Origin: Treponema parvum
GTDB taxonomy: Bacteria; Spirochaetota; Spirochaetia; Treponematales; Treponemataceae
NCBI RefSeq assembly: GCF_017893945.1
Contig: NZ_CP054257.1
Coordinates: forward strand, 372,001 to 436,000
Reading direction: 5' to 3'
DNA length: 64,000 bases
Shown here: in pieces, positions 51,669 to 60,186 of the stretch
How positions within the stretch are numbered: the stretch's first letter is position 1
Layout of the letters: every line of letters starts with the position of its first letter
Notes under the pieces: generated by a model
Told to the model about the DNA's origin: nothing
The model's input: only the letters and a program-made list of their open reading frames with translations
The model's database searches: none
Position numbers and translations under genes: made by a program

Positions 51669-53170
51669 TATTATTCTTGTTTTCAGCTGTTCTTTTTCCT
51701 TCTTATGGGGAAAAACTGAATCGCGGACAGATACGATCTTTGCAAGTGCTTCCTCTCGCCGATACTGCCTTTACTCAGCAGGAATGCGGTTTTGTTCTTA
51801 CGATTCCGGGCGTTCCGCCCGAACAAGTGCAGACTGCCATGCCCGTACTGCCCGAACACGTGCAGTTTGTCTCTTCAAGGCGTTCGGATTTTATCGATTC
51901 CGACCGTGACAGGGGGACAAGGCTTGAGTTTTGGTTTTCTTTTAAATCCCCCGGAAATTTTACGATCCCGGCTCTTACGGCCGTCATAAACGGCCGCCGT
52001 TACAGCATTCCCTTTGCAAAAGTCTCGGTTCAGGAAAATCCTGATACCGTTTTGCCTAAGATGATCATAAGATTTAGTCTGAATGCAGCCGGCGGCAAAG
52101 ACAAGGTTTCGTCCGGCGGCGATTTTTTAGGAAATGACAAATCCGTCGCCGCCGATGCGGACGCCGCCAATGTCGGCGCCGTTTCTTCCCGAAACAGGGA
52201 ATTCTTATCCCTTTCAGACGACGTAAAAACTCAGCCTTTGTCGTGCGTCGTCGGAGAATCTGTTTATTTTACCGTTTATTTAAAATACGTCCTGCAGATA
52301 GTTAAATTTGATTGGGAACTGCAAAAGGATGCTCTGTTTACGGAGATTAAGAGATATGAGATTGCCGAAGGCAAGCCCCGCGGCCGGGAGTTTTTTGCTG
52401 AAGAAGTTCCCGTAGCCGATTTTGAATGGAGGCCGCTTTTACCCGGAGAGTGGAGCTTACCGAATATCAAAATAACCGCAACCGCTTACAACGGTTCCAG
52501 GGTTGAAGTATACACGCCTTTTTCTATGATCACGGTTTTGGAACCGGATGAAGCACCGTTTGAAAAAGATTCTGCAAGCATATCCGTAAAAACCCCCTAC
52601 GGTCCGCCGTCTGACACGGATAAGGCGAACTCCCTTTTTGCCTACGCTTTTGAAGATTCGGGAATACAGGAAAAAGAAGCGCATATGACTTCTCTTCAAG
52701 AAGAGGAATGCAGGCGTTTGGCCGATCTTCGCTGTGAAGAGCGGAAATCTTTGCCCTTCAGCGCAAGCTGCAAGGCCAGGATTGCCTATGAAAAGCGCTT
52801 CGGTATTCCGACGGGCGTTACCGAACCGAGCGTTCCATTGTTTTATTGGTGTTCGGCGCTTTGTGTTCTGTTCGGTCTTTTAACGCTGACGGCCGTTTTT
52901 TTCAAAAAACGCATATTCGTGTTGTTTTTGATCTTATTTGCGGCAATGTTTGTCATGCTCGTTGTAAACCGGATAAAACTGAACCAAAGGTATGCCGTTT
53001 TTGCGGGAGGAAGCCTCAGTCCGGTGCCGGAACACACGGCTGTCGTTTCACATGAAGAGACGGGCGGGCTTCGCGTAAAAGTTTTGGAAAGAGTAGGAAA
53101 CTGGACGTATATTTCATATAATGGGAACGGCGGTTGGGTTTTAAGCGACAGATTGTTTCTTATCGAATAG
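51611..53170 (+). CDS. batD: BatD with C-terminal membrane segment and SH3-like tail
   Basis: 519 residues. The signal peptide is within LLILFLFSAVLFPSYG; the next ~330 residues are the beta-rich BatD domain (FVLTIPGVPPEQVQTAM, FWFSFKSPGNFTIPALT, PLLPGEWSLPNIKITATAYN). Two membrane helices (about 412-445) precede a bacterial SH3-like end (GLRVKVLERVGNWTYISYNG then GGWVLSDRLFLIE). The SH3-like tail is not part of the standard BatD family and would face the periplasm, where such domains bind peptidoglycan. It overlaps the end of batB by 58 bp. Low-complexity Asp/Ala/Ser sequence marks residues ~165-200. Confidence 0.82.
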   Translation: MEKQDVPAAKKRRCNSRLLILFLFSAVLFPSYGEKLNRGQIRSLQVLPLADTAFTQQECGFVLTIPGVPPEQVQTAMPVLPEHVQFVSSRRSDFIDSDRDRGTRLEFWFSFKSPGNFTIPALTAVINGRRYSIPFAKVSVQENPDTVLPKMIIRFSLNAAGGKDKVSSGGDFLGNDKSVAADADAANVGAVSSRNREFLSLSDDVKTQPLSCVVGESVYFTVYLKYVLQIVKFDWELQKDALFTEIKRYEIAEGKPRGREFFAEEVPVADFEWRPLLPGEWSLPNIKITATAYNGSRVEVYTPFSMITVLEPDEAPFEKDSASISVKTPYGPPSDTDKANSLFAYAFEDSGIQEKEAHMTSLQEEECRRLADLRCEERKSLPFSASCKARIAYEKRFGIPTGVTEPSVPLFYWCSALCVLFGLLTLTAVFFKKRIFVLFLILFAAMFVMLVVNRIKLNQRYAVFAGGSLSPVPEHTAVVSHEETGGLRVKVLERVGNWTYISYNGNGGWVLSDRLFLIE

Positions 53171-53203
53171 ATTGAATGGGAAACGGCTTGAGAGGCAAAA
53201 CTT

Positions 53204-53689
53204 ATGGATTTCGGTGATATTCTTAGTCAGTGGGAAACTCTTAAAAAAAAGGAACCTAAAGACATTCATAAATGTTCCGAAAATTCCCGCCCCAAGGCTC
53301 CTGAAAAAACCGTAAATCCTATGGAAATGTGGATGCGGCGTTACGGGGTTATTGACAAAGATGCCGCTGCGGACGAATATGATCAACGGCTCAAACTTGA
53401 AGACAGAGCATACCTTAAGGCTATGAGCCCTCAAAGCCGTCTGGATCTTCACGGTCTTACCCGCGAAGAAGCGTGGCAGCGGCTGGACGGCTTTATAAGC
53501 GAATGTAAGCTAAAAGGGCTTCGTAAGGTTTTGATTATCCACGGGAAGGGAAACCACTCGCACGGCAGCGATCCCGTTCTGGGAGCAACCGTTCGTTCTT
53601 TTATAGAAACGGATAAAAGGCTCGGCGCATCCGGGCATCCCAACAGGAATATGGGCGGGAGCGGAGCGACGTGGGTCGTTATAAGGTAA
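53204..53689 (+). CDS. Smr-domain protein (MutS2 C-terminal-like)
   Basis: 161 residues. The Smr domain lies at about residues 80-160: LDLHGLTREEAWQRLDGFIS and VLIIHGKGNHS carry the HGx(T)R and HGKG motifs. Smr domains are nucleic-acid-binding and sometimes endonucleolytic. The N-terminal 70 residues are charged and variable. It starts 33 bp after batD, possibly in the same transcript. Confidence 0.9.
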   Translation: MDFGDILSQWETLKKKEPKDIHKCSENSRPKAPEKTVNPMEMWMRRYGVIDKDAAADEYDQRLKLEDRAYLKAMSPQSRLDLHGLTREEAWQRLDGFISECKLKGLRKVLIIHGKGNHSHGSDPVLGATVRSFIETDKRLGASGHPNRNMGGSGATWVVIR

Positions 53690-53740
53690 ACGGCGCGGCA
53701 GCTTTTCGCCTTTGCGGTAAATTTTAAAGGAAGGTTTAAT

Positions 53741-54337
53741 TTGAAGGATCTGTACACGGAACTCGGTGTTTCCAAGACGGCCTCGGCCGATGAAATAAAA
53801 AAGGCATACAGGGAACTCGCGTTTAAATATCATCCTGATAGAAATCCCGGCGACGCCGCGGCCGAAGAAAGATTTAAAAACATAAACGCCGCTTATTCCG
53901 TGCTGGGCGACGAAGCCAAACGCTCCCAATACGATATGTACGGTTCCGCCGAAACGTCTTCATATAGCGATCCGTTTGCAAATCAAAGATACGGCAATGC
54001 AAGCCGGTTTGATAGTGCGGATGCATTTTGGGAATGGTTTGCAAATGTACAGAACTCGTCCGAACAAAATTCCGAAGGGAATACGTACTGGCATTCTTTT
54101 TCATGGGGCAGGCAGGAACCTCCGCAAAATCTTTCAAAAAGCGACGCGCTGGTAATGCTCATAAAACGGCTGCTTATGATTTCGCTCGGAATAATATTCC
54201 TTCCGTATTCGTTCGGTTTTTTGTGGATTATTCCTATAGGATTGTTTGTCCCCGTTTTATGCATTGCGGCAATTGTAAACGGAATAAAGGGCGCTCTTGC
54301 AGCGGTTAAATGTCTTTTTTCACAGAATAAAGAATAG
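53741..54337 (+). CDS. J-domain protein with C-terminal membrane segments
   Basis: 198 residues. The N-terminal J domain ([23 protein letters not shown] in [10 protein letters not shown]) would stimulate an Hsp70/DnaK partner. After a Ser/Asn-rich linker (about residues 65-125) come two or three membrane segments ([39 protein letters not shown]). It has no DnaJ zinc finger, so it is a membrane J protein rather than DnaJ. The start is TTG at 53741 with AAAGGAAGG upstream. Follows the Smr gene. Confidence 0.85.
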   Translation: MKDLYTELGVSKTASADEIKKAYRELAFKYHPDRNPGDAAAEERFKNINAAYSVLGDEAKRSQYDMYGSAETSSYSDPFANQRYGNASRFDSADAFWEWFANVQNSSEQNSEGNTYWHSFSWGRQEPPQNLSKSDALVMLIKRLLMISLGIIFLPYSFGFLWIIPIGLFVPVLCIAAIVNGIKGALAAVKCLFSQNKE

Positions 54338-54520
54338 GGCATTTTCAAAACAACCTCCAAAAACTGCGGCTTTTAGAGGCTCCCGATAGGCGGTTTAAAA
54401 CAACAAAGGCTGCCCGCCGCCGAGCAACCTAAAACAAATTGACTTTCTTTTAAAATCACAGGAACCACGGATTTAACTTCGGCCGCCGAAACAAGGCCGA
54501 TCTTTTATCTAACGTGCGTT

Positions 54521-54739
54521 TTAGCGCTGTCTGAATATTATCCTTCCGCGGTTTAAATCATACGGAGAAAGAGCGACTTTTACACTGTCGCCGGGAACAA
54601 TTCTTATGTAATGCTTTCTCATCTTGCCGGACAGGTGAGCCATGATGATATGCCCGTTCTGCAATTCTACACGAAACATAGTATTGGGCAGCGCTTCTTT
54701 TACGACGCCCTCGACTTCAATCGCTTCCTCTTTTGCCAC
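54521..54739 (-). CDS. infA: Translation initiation factor IF-1
   Basis: 72 residues, the usual length. An OB-fold protein that binds the ribosomal A site during initiation. [38 protein letters not shown] and [14 protein letters not shown] are diagnostic. The start is GTG at 54739 with GGAGG upstream. It is not in a ribosomal protein cluster here. Confidence 0.97.
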   Translation of the reverse strand: MAKEEAIEVEGVVKEALPNTMFRVELQNGHIIMAHLSGKMRKHYIRIVPGDSVKVALSPYDLNRGRIIFRQR

Positions 54740-54780
54740 GATTCCTCCGCAATAAAAATCAAAATAACGGTAAAATTAAG

Positions 54781-54958
54781 TTGCCGTTTAGGATAAATAC
54801 GTGTATATTATTACACGCCGGTTGGATCCTGAGATCCGGCTGCGTCTCCGTTCAAAACATTCGGAACGGAGATATCATGACCGATTGCCTGTGTAGATTG
54901 CAATCGGTATTCTTTCAGTATCTACAAAACCGGCAAGTATGTCAACATGGAGATAATG
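54781..54958 (+). promoter_or_regulatory. DksA-like gene leader with palindromic promoter and three hairpins
   Basis: Promoter TTGCCG (54781-54786), 17 bp, TATATT (54804-54809). The -10 lies inside a perfect palindrome CGTGTA-TATTAT-TACACG (54800-54817). The leader of about 140 nt then holds GCCGG..GGATC/GATCCGGC (54817-54840), CTCCGTTC/GAACGGAG (54846-54871) and ACCGATTGC/GCAATCGGT (54880-54908). No T-run follows any of them, so attenuation by RNA structure or protein binding is more likely than simple termination. Confidence 0.6.
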
Positions 54959-55315
54959 ATGGACGAAAAGTTTGTTGCAGAGATGAAAAACGTATTGATA
55001 GCACAAAGAAATAAAATACTTGATGCCCTTGCTGAAAAAGACAATGATTTTGAAAAGCTTTTGACAACGGTTGAGTCGGGAGACGTCGTTGACATAGCTT
55101 CCGATGTCGTCGACAGAACTCTTTTGGATTCTTTAAGCGCGCAGGATGCGGAGCGTCTTCAGATGATAAATCAGTCGCTTGACCGCATTTCAAGGGGAAC
55201 TTACGGGCACTGCCTTATGTGTCACAAAGAAATTCCCGAGAAGCGTTTACGGGCGCTGCCTTCCGCATGCTTTTGCATAGATTGCCAGACTAAATCCGAA
55301 TTGCAAAACCGTTGA
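54959..55315 (+). CDS. DksA/TraR-family zinc-finger protein
   Basis: 118 residues. An N-terminal coiled coil (about residues 1-75) is followed by a four-cysteine zinc finger (CLMCHKEIPEKRLRALPSAC and CIDC). DksA-type proteins enter the RNA polymerase secondary channel and tune promoters with ppGpp. The tip Asp residues expected in a true DksA (DxxDxA) are represented by SGDVVDIASDVVD. Start ATG 54959 has GGAG 6 nt upstream; upstream in-frame ATGs are less well spaced. The long leader suggests regulated expression. Confidence 0.9.
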   Translation: MDEKFVAEMKNVLIAQRNKILDALAEKDNDFEKLLTTVESGDVVDIASDVVDRTLLDSLSAQDAERLQMINQSLDRISRGTYGHCLMCHKEIPEKRLRALPSACFCIDCQTKSELQNR

Positions 55316-55316
55316 G

Positions 55317-56162
55317 CTAAAAGGCCATGCTTTTTATATTTTTGTCCCTGTCTATGTATACGACTTCGGTATAGCCCGCTTTTTTTGCGGCCTTGGCTGC
55401 CCTGTCAAAGGCAAACGCTATTGTGCCTTTTTCATGTGAATCCGATGAAAATGTTACCGGTATTCCGTGATCGTGCAGAATTGAAAGAAATTGCGAGGAA
55501 GGGTATACGTCGTCCATAGCTCCCCTGGAAATAGCTCCCGTATTTATTTCCGCAACGACGCCCGCTTTTTTTGCTTCCTTTGCCGTTGCATACAATTCGT
55601 CTTTGTACCAAGATTCGTCTTCGCTGAAAAAATTTAAAACCGAATTGCGTTTTCGAACAAGATCGGGGTGCGCCCAGACAGTAAAATCGCCTTTGCAAAG
55701 CATTTCTCTTTGCAGAGAAAAATATTCGCAGACGGCGGCTTTTCCGTTTCCTTTAAAATGCTTTTCAATGCCGGCTTTTACGTTTTCCGCAGAACCGTCG
55801 ACGGCGAAAATTCCTTCTTGGGTCTGTAAGAAGTGTACCGCTCCTATAAGGTAATCCGGCTTGAATAATTTGTAAGATTCCATCGAAGGCGTGCAGATGC
55901 CGCTTATGTAGTCCGCTTCGAACGATAAAAGGATATCCATCCTTCCTTCGTATTCCGCTTTCAGCCGCCTGATTTCATTGCAGTAAGCGGCGTAGTCTTT
56001 TGAGGGAATGTGCCATGGTGAAGAAAAGGGATACATTCCGTGACTTGAAAAACCGAATACGGAAACACCCTTTCTAAACGCCGATTCCGCCATGGAAGCG
56101 GGACTGTCTTTGCCGTCGCAAAAAGTGGAGTGTGTGTGATAGTCGGTTATCATATTCAACAT
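55317..56162 (-). CDS. PHP-domain phosphatase, histidinol-phosphatase-like
   Basis: 281 residues. PHP metal-binding motifs: DYHTHSTFCDGKDS, FGFSSHGMYPF and FSSDSHEKG. The size and the sequence of HMD-type motifs resemble HisK-type histidinol-phosphate phosphatases (last-but-one step of histidine synthesis), though polymerase-associated or other PHP phosphoesterases are possible. The ATG at 56162 has AAGGA upstream; a longer reading crosses the REP-like repeat and is not credible. Converges with the DksA-like gene (1 bp). Confidence 0.82.
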   Translation of the reverse strand: MLNMITDYHTHSTFCDGKDSPASMAESAFRKGVSVFGFSSHGMYPFSSPWHIPSKDYAAYCNEIRRLKAEYEGRMDILLSFEADYISGICTPSMESYKLFKPDYLIGAVHFLQTQEGIFAVDGSAENVKAGIEKHFKGNGKAAVCEYFSLQREMLCKGDFTVWAHPDLVRKRNSVLNFFSEDESWYKDELYATAKEAKKAGVVAEINTGAISRGAMDDVYPSSQFLSILHDHGIPVTFSSDSHEKGTIAFAFDRAAKAAKKAGYTEVVYIDRDKNIKSMAF

Positions 56163-56227
56163 AATTTTTCCTTGTAATAAAGTTGCCGCAGAATATGCCT
56201 GGCAAATACCGCCGCATCTTGCTGCGA

Positions 56228-56255
56228 ACGCAAAGCGCGAAGTTTCTCGCGCAAC
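56228..56255 (+). repeat. REP-like unit, partial
   Basis: ACGCAAAGCGCGAAGTTT then CTCGCGCAAC resembles the left part of the units at 34911, 34985 and 59411, but the CGGCAG/CTGCCG hairpin is missing. It lies between the PHP phosphatase and hybrid kinase genes, together with short GC-rich hairpins such as CGGCCGCGGCCGCC. Confidence 0.4.
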
Positions 56256-56339
56256 GCCGATGTACCGGCGAGGGACAATCTTGCTGCGCTCTGCAAGGCG
56301 CTCCGAGAGCATCGGCCGCGGCCGCCAAAACGCGGCCGT

Positions 56340-57965
56340 TTACGCTTGTTCAGGCCACGCGTCTTCCGGGATGGGTTCCGCCGGTAAAATACGTAAATCC
56401 TGCCATTTAAGAAGCATTTTTTTTATGTCGGAACTTTTAAACGGCTTTATAAGCGTGTCGTTTATTCCGTGTTTTTCATATTCGTCAACCGAAGCAAAAT
56501 CATTGTTTGCCGTGCAGGCGATAACTATTCCCCTGTAGTCCATGGCGCGAATTTCATCGGTAGCTTCGATGCCGTTTTTGTTTGCCATAAGAATATCCAT
56601 AAAAACCATGTCGGTTTCAGGATTTTGTTTTATCATTTCGACGGCTTCGCTTCCGTCGGATGCTTCCAGCACTTCTACGCCGAGTTTTTGCAAAAAGGTT
56701 GAAATGAGTTTTCTGTTTACAGGATGATCTTCTACTACAAGAACCGAAAGGCCGTGAGCTACCTGCTCCTGGGCTTCCTGCTTCTCTACGGGATTTACGC
56801 CCGATTCTTTTTGCGCTTCCGCACTGCGGTGAAAACCCGCCGCGTCCTGTAAGATTTGATATAATTTGGCTTGCTTAACTGGTTTGTACAGATATCCGTT
56901 AAACCAGTTAAGCAGCTTCATCTTAGCTTCGCCGCCCATTTGCCCCTCGGGAGAGAGCATATATAACTTTGTGTTCAGGCACAGGTTCCTCGTGCGGATT
57001 TCGGAAGCAAGATACCATCCGTCCATTTTAGGCATGATCATATCTATAAGGGCGATGGAAAACGGCTTTTTTTCTTTAACCGCTTTTTTCAGCGTAGACA
57101 GAGCGCTTTTGCCCGAATTTACCGTAAAGATATTTTCCGCGCTGAATCCGCATTGCACTATTTTGTTTAAAATACTCTTGCAGGCCGTTTTATTGTTGTC
57201 TACGATGAGGATTTTTGTACGGCTGTCTTTAATGGCCGGGCCGTATTTAACCTTTCGGCCGTGCGGCAGTTTAAGCGGAATTGAAAACCAAAACCTTGAA
57301 CCTTTAGGTTTGTTTTTTGAAACCCCTATTGCGCCGTTCATGGCGGCGACAAGAGTTTTGCATATGCTAAGCCCCAGCCCCGTTCCTCCGTATTTACGCG
57401 CTATGGAAGCGTCCGCTTGAAAAAACGATGTAAAAAGTTTTTTCCTTGCTTCCTTCGTTATGCCCATCCCCGTATCGAACACTTCAAACATGAGGTTTTG
57501 TTTTAAGACCGAAAGCCGGCAGAGAACATGGCCTTCCCCTGTAAATTTCACAGCGTTTTTCAAAAGGTTTAGCAAAATTTGCTGAACGCGGGTAGGGTCG
57601 CCTATTACCGTGACAGGAACGTCTTCGGCTATATCCGTTACGACTTCGAGCCCTTTATTAAAGGCTTCAATGCATACAAGATCCATAACGTGCTCTACAA
57701 GAGAGCGAATGTTATAACTTATGTTTTCAAGCTTGAACGTTCCCGAACGTATTTTTGAAAGATCCAGTACGTCGTCCGCCATTGAAAGAAGAATGTCCGC
57801 TCCGAACTGTATTTGATGTATGTATTCGGTCTGTTCTTCGTTTAAAGAAGTTTCGGATAAAAGTTCCAATGTTCCGATGATGGTTTGGATCGGAGTCCTT
57901 ATTTCATGCAGCGTATTTGCAAGAATGCCGCCGCCGAATTCTTGTTTCGGATCAAGATTTTCCAT
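56340..57965 (-). CDS. Sensorless hybrid histidine kinase with two receiver domains
   Basis: 541 residues, cytoplasmic. Residues 1-85 are HisKA (phospho-His in LHEIRTPIQ at residue 20), about 90-240 a HATPase (N-box LLKNAVKF, G1 DTGMGI, G2 GGTGLGL). Two receivers follow: phospho-Asp in IALIDMIMPKMDG and in MVFMDILMANKNG. No sensor, membrane or PAS domain is present, so it must receive its signal from a partner. Its start overlaps the double-receiver gene by 14 bp, making that protein the obvious candidate. There is no HPt domain. Confidence 0.9.
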   Translation of the reverse strand: MENLDPKQEFGGGILANTLHEIRTPIQTIIGTLELLSETSLNEEQTEYIHQIQFGADILLSMADDVLDLSKIRSGTFKLENISYNIRSLVEHVMDLVCIEAFNKGLEVVTDIAEDVPVTVIGDPTRVQQILLNLLKNAVKFTGEGHVLCRLSVLKQNLMFEVFDTGMGITKEARKKLFTSFFQADASIARKYGGTGLGLSICKTLVAAMNGAIGVSKNKPKGSRFWFSIPLKLPHGRKVKYGPAIKDSRTKILIVDNNKTACKSILNKIVQCGFSAENIFTVNSGKSALSTLKKAVKEKKPFSIALIDMIMPKMDGWYLASEIRTRNLCLNTKLYMLSPEGQMGGEAKMKLLNWFNGYLYKPVKQAKLYQILQDAAGFHRSAEAQKESGVNPVEKQEAQEQVAHGLSVLVVEDHPVNRKLISTFLQKLGVEVLEASDGSEAVEMIKQNPETDMVFMDILMANKNGIEATDEIRAMDYRGIVIACTANNDFASVDEYEKHGINDTLIKPFKSSDIKKMLLKWQDLRILPAEPIPEDAWPEQA

Positions 57966-59196
57966 TTAGAACGTCCACAGCCTTTTTTGCTATAACTTCG
58001 GGTTTTTGAGGTTTGGCCATAAATGTTTTCGCTCCCAGCGAGAGAACTTGGATTATGGTGGAAGGTTGAGCTACCTGAGAGTATATGATGACGGGAGGGG
58101 ATTTCGGGTTTTTTTTAAGTTCACGAAGGATTTCAAAACCGAGGCCGCCGTTTATGAAAACGTCAAGGATTATAAGATTATACTTTGTATTCGGCAGGGT
58201 CTTAAGAAATTCTTCGCCCGTAGCGAACAAAGAGCAGTTTGCTCCTATGCCGAATAAAGCGTTCTTTAATATTTGACGCGTAACGGAACCGTTGTCGATT
58301 ACGGCAATATTGATCATGTTACCTGTAAACTCGCCTTTTGCCGCCCCTCCTGAGTCCGATAAAAAACGCATTTCGACGGAACCGCTTGCGACGTTTCTGT
58401 CTGCAGACAGAATTTTATCGGTTATAAGTTCGGGCGTATTCGACAGCGTCGGAGACTCGACAAGAGAATTTAAAACGATCGATAAATTGTTTACGACTTC
58501 AATGCCGTTATATTCGGGATGACCGTTTATCAATTCTTTTATTATAGGATCCAGAGAAAGAATCTTTATGTTCTTCTTTTTGATCCTCTCGTCGCCGATA
58601 ACGCTTGAAAACAAAAGCTCAAGATTGATAACGTCCACAAAGCTTAAAGTAAGGTTTGTAAGCATTACGACGATTTTAGGCGCATTAAGATTGTTTGCGT
58701 CGATCATTTCGGAAATTTTATATTTTAAAAGCGAAAGTTTTTCTCTGTTAAGGCCTTCGGAAATTTCCACAAAGATAATATTGTTGTTTAAATGCAGATC
58801 CAGTATGCACGGCGTCATGTCGATTGAAAAAGGTTCTTTTAGGACGCGGCCGATCGTTTCAAAAAAAATGTCGAATTTTATGGGTTTGGTAAAATATTTT
58901 ATAACGCCGTACTGTATGAACTGGGCAAGTTTTTCGTGTTCTATGGTAGGGCCTGAAATTATTATGGGAATGGATTTTGCATTGGGATCGTTTTGCTTTT
59001 TATAAAGAAATTCCGCCAAGTGAGCTGAAGTAGTTTTGATATCGATAACTACAAGGTCGGGAAGAATTGAAATCATCTTGATAAAAGCGTCGCGTTCTCC
59101 CTGTGAAACTTCAACGGATATTTTTTCGGCCGATAATTTGTCGGTTAAAAATTCGCGGAACATAGGAGACGCGTCTATTATCAGAACCTGCTTCAT
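57952..59196 (-). CDS. Double-receiver response protein with STAS-like middle domain
   Basis: 414 residues. N-terminal receiver (about 1-125: VLIIDASPMFREFL, phospho-Asp in LVVIDIKTT, Lys in YFTKPIK). Middle domain (about 130-245: IIFVEISEGLNREKLSLLKY, PKIVVMLTNLTLSFVDVINL) has the pattern of STAS domains. C-terminal receiver (about 290-410: IAVIDNGSVTRQILK, NLIILDVFINGG, FMAKPQKPE). There is no DNA-binding or enzymatic output. The gene overlaps the hybrid kinase and appears to form with it a multi-receiver relay. Leaderless promoter upstream. Confidence 0.85.
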   Translation of the reverse strand: MKQVLIIDASPMFREFLTDKLSAEKISVEVSQGERDAFIKMISILPDLVVIDIKTTSAHLAEFLYKKQNDPNAKSIPIIISGPTIEHEKLAQFIQYGVIKYFTKPIKFDIFFETIGRVLKEPFSIDMTPCILDLHLNNNIIFVEISEGLNREKLSLLKYKISEMIDANNLNAPKIVVMLTNLTLSFVDVINLELLFSSVIGDERIKKKNIKILSLDPIIKELINGHPEYNGIEVVNNLSIVLNSLVESPTLSNTPELITDKILSADRNVASGSVEMRFLSDSGGAAKGEFTGNMINIAVIDNGSVTRQILKNALFGIGANCSLFATGEEFLKTLPNTKYNLIILDVFINGGLGFEILRELKKNPKSPPVIIYSQVAQPSTIIQVLSLGAKTFMAKPQKPEVIAKKAVDVLNGKS

Positions 59197-59202
59197 AAAA
59201 AT

Positions 59203-59231
59203 ATTCTATACTTAAAGATATTAATTTTCAA
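59203..59231 (-). promoter_or_regulatory. Promoter of the double-receiver / hybrid kinase operon (leaderless type)
   Basis: On the minus strand TTGAAA (59226-59231), 17 bp, TAGAAT (59203-59208), and exactly 6 nt to the ATG at 59196. No Shine-Dalgarno lies between them. Confidence 0.6.
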
Positions 59232-59531
59232 TCAGTCAGTGCTTGGCATGTGCGTAACATGTGCGCCTGCTTTTCAGCGCGAACACCGTTCGGCTTCGCC
59301 ACGCGCCGGTTCCGCGCTGACTAAAGAGTTTGCGACGCAAACTCGCAGTCAAATACTGCGGCGAGGACGTCGTTCGCTCCGCTCACTAGTCAAATACTGC
59401 GACGCGCGGCAGGGCGCAAAGTGCGAAGTTCCCTGCGCATCGGCAGGACGCTGCCGGGAGTACAGCCTTTTTCACATAGCTTGGTAAAATTTCAAGTTTT
59501 GAAAATATGGAAATTTTTTACGCAAACGGTA

Positions 59532-59537
59532 TATAAT
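59532..59537 (+). promoter_or_regulatory. -10 box of the DJ-1/PfpI gene (leaderless type)
   Basis: Consensus TATAAT exactly 6 nt before the ATG at 59544. No convincing -35 box and no Shine-Dalgarno were found. Confidence 0.5.
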
Positions 59538-59543
59538 AGTGCT

Positions 59544-60158
59544 ATGAAAAAAGTGATTGTTTTTTTAGCTCCCGGATTTGAAGAAACGGAAGCAGTAACC
59601 CCTGTCGATTATTTACGCAGGGCGGGCGTCGAAGTTGTTACGGCCGCTCTTCCCGCGGCCGGTGAAAGCGCAGGTAAGAGAGTTTCCGGTTCGCACAAGG
59701 TTGAAATTTCTGCGGACGTTTTGTTTTCAGATTGGCTTGCTGAGAGCGGAGAAGCCTTGCCGGATGCGGTTTTTATTCCCGGCGGAATGCCGGGCGCCGC
59801 GAATGTAGGACTTGACGCGAGCGCTTGCGATTTTATACGCAGGATGTTTATGAAAGAAAAGCTTGTTGCGGCTATATGCGCGGCGCCCGTGGTTGTGTTG
59901 GCCAAGCTCGGCGTTCTTTCAGGCAAGCGTTTTACATGCTATCCCGGCATGGAAACTCAGCTTTCCGAATACTGCGGCAGCGCGTATCCCGAAATTACGG
60001 CAGGCAGCGTCCACGTAAAGGACGTTCCGTTTGTGCGCGACGGGAATGTTTTGACGGGACGAGGCCCCGGAACGGCCGGATATTTTGCCGTTGAAATGAT
60101 AAGCGCTTTATGCGGATCTGACAAAGCTAAAGAGATTGAACGGGCCGTGCTCTTATAA
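59544..60158 (+). CDS. DJ-1/PfpI-family protein (YajL/ThiJ-like)
   Basis: 204 residues. The nucleophile Cys lies in AAICAAPVVVLAKLG (about residue 115), with the Glu of FEETEAVTP near residue 18; these form the DJ-1 active site. The family includes glyoxalase III, protein deglycase and redox chaperone activities, so the exact role is open. The ATG at 59544 is chosen because the family begins KKVIVFLAPGFEE; the longer reading starts in repeat DNA. Confidence 0.9.
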   Translation: MKKVIVFLAPGFEETEAVTPVDYLRRAGVEVVTAALPAAGESAGKRVSGSHKVEISADVLFSDWLAESGEALPDAVFIPGGMPGAANVGLDASACDFIRRMFMKEKLVAAICAAPVVVLAKLGVLSGKRFTCYPGMETQLSEYCGSAYPEITAGSVHVKDVPFVRDGNVLTGRGPGTAGYFAVEMISALCGSDKAKEIERAVLL

Positions 60159-60186
60159 AGATGAGTCCGTGCAACAAACGCCTGGT

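Larger units (their letters stand above)
59197..59543. other. 347-bp divergent intergenic region with repeats
   Basis: No gene seen. It contains GAGTTTGC/GCAAACTC (59326-59344), a direct repeat AGTCAAATACTGCG (about 59347 and 59387), a REP-like unit (59405-59440) with GCAGGG/CCCTGC and the hairpin CGGCAG/CTGCCG (59441-59456) followed by GGGAGTACAGCCTTTTT. Promoters face outward on both sides. Confidence 0.5.

Noticed and set aside
54800..54910. Possible tRNA in the hairpin-rich leader of the DksA-like gene
   Set aside because: Three separate stems, but no cloverleaf, no T-loop consensus GTTCRANNC and no acceptor stem enclosing them.
57952..57965. Overlap of the kinase and receiver genes as a frameshifted single gene
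   Set aside because: The kinase has its own ATG in a 14-bp overlap and both proteins have complete terminal domains, so coupling is more likely than fusion broken by an error.
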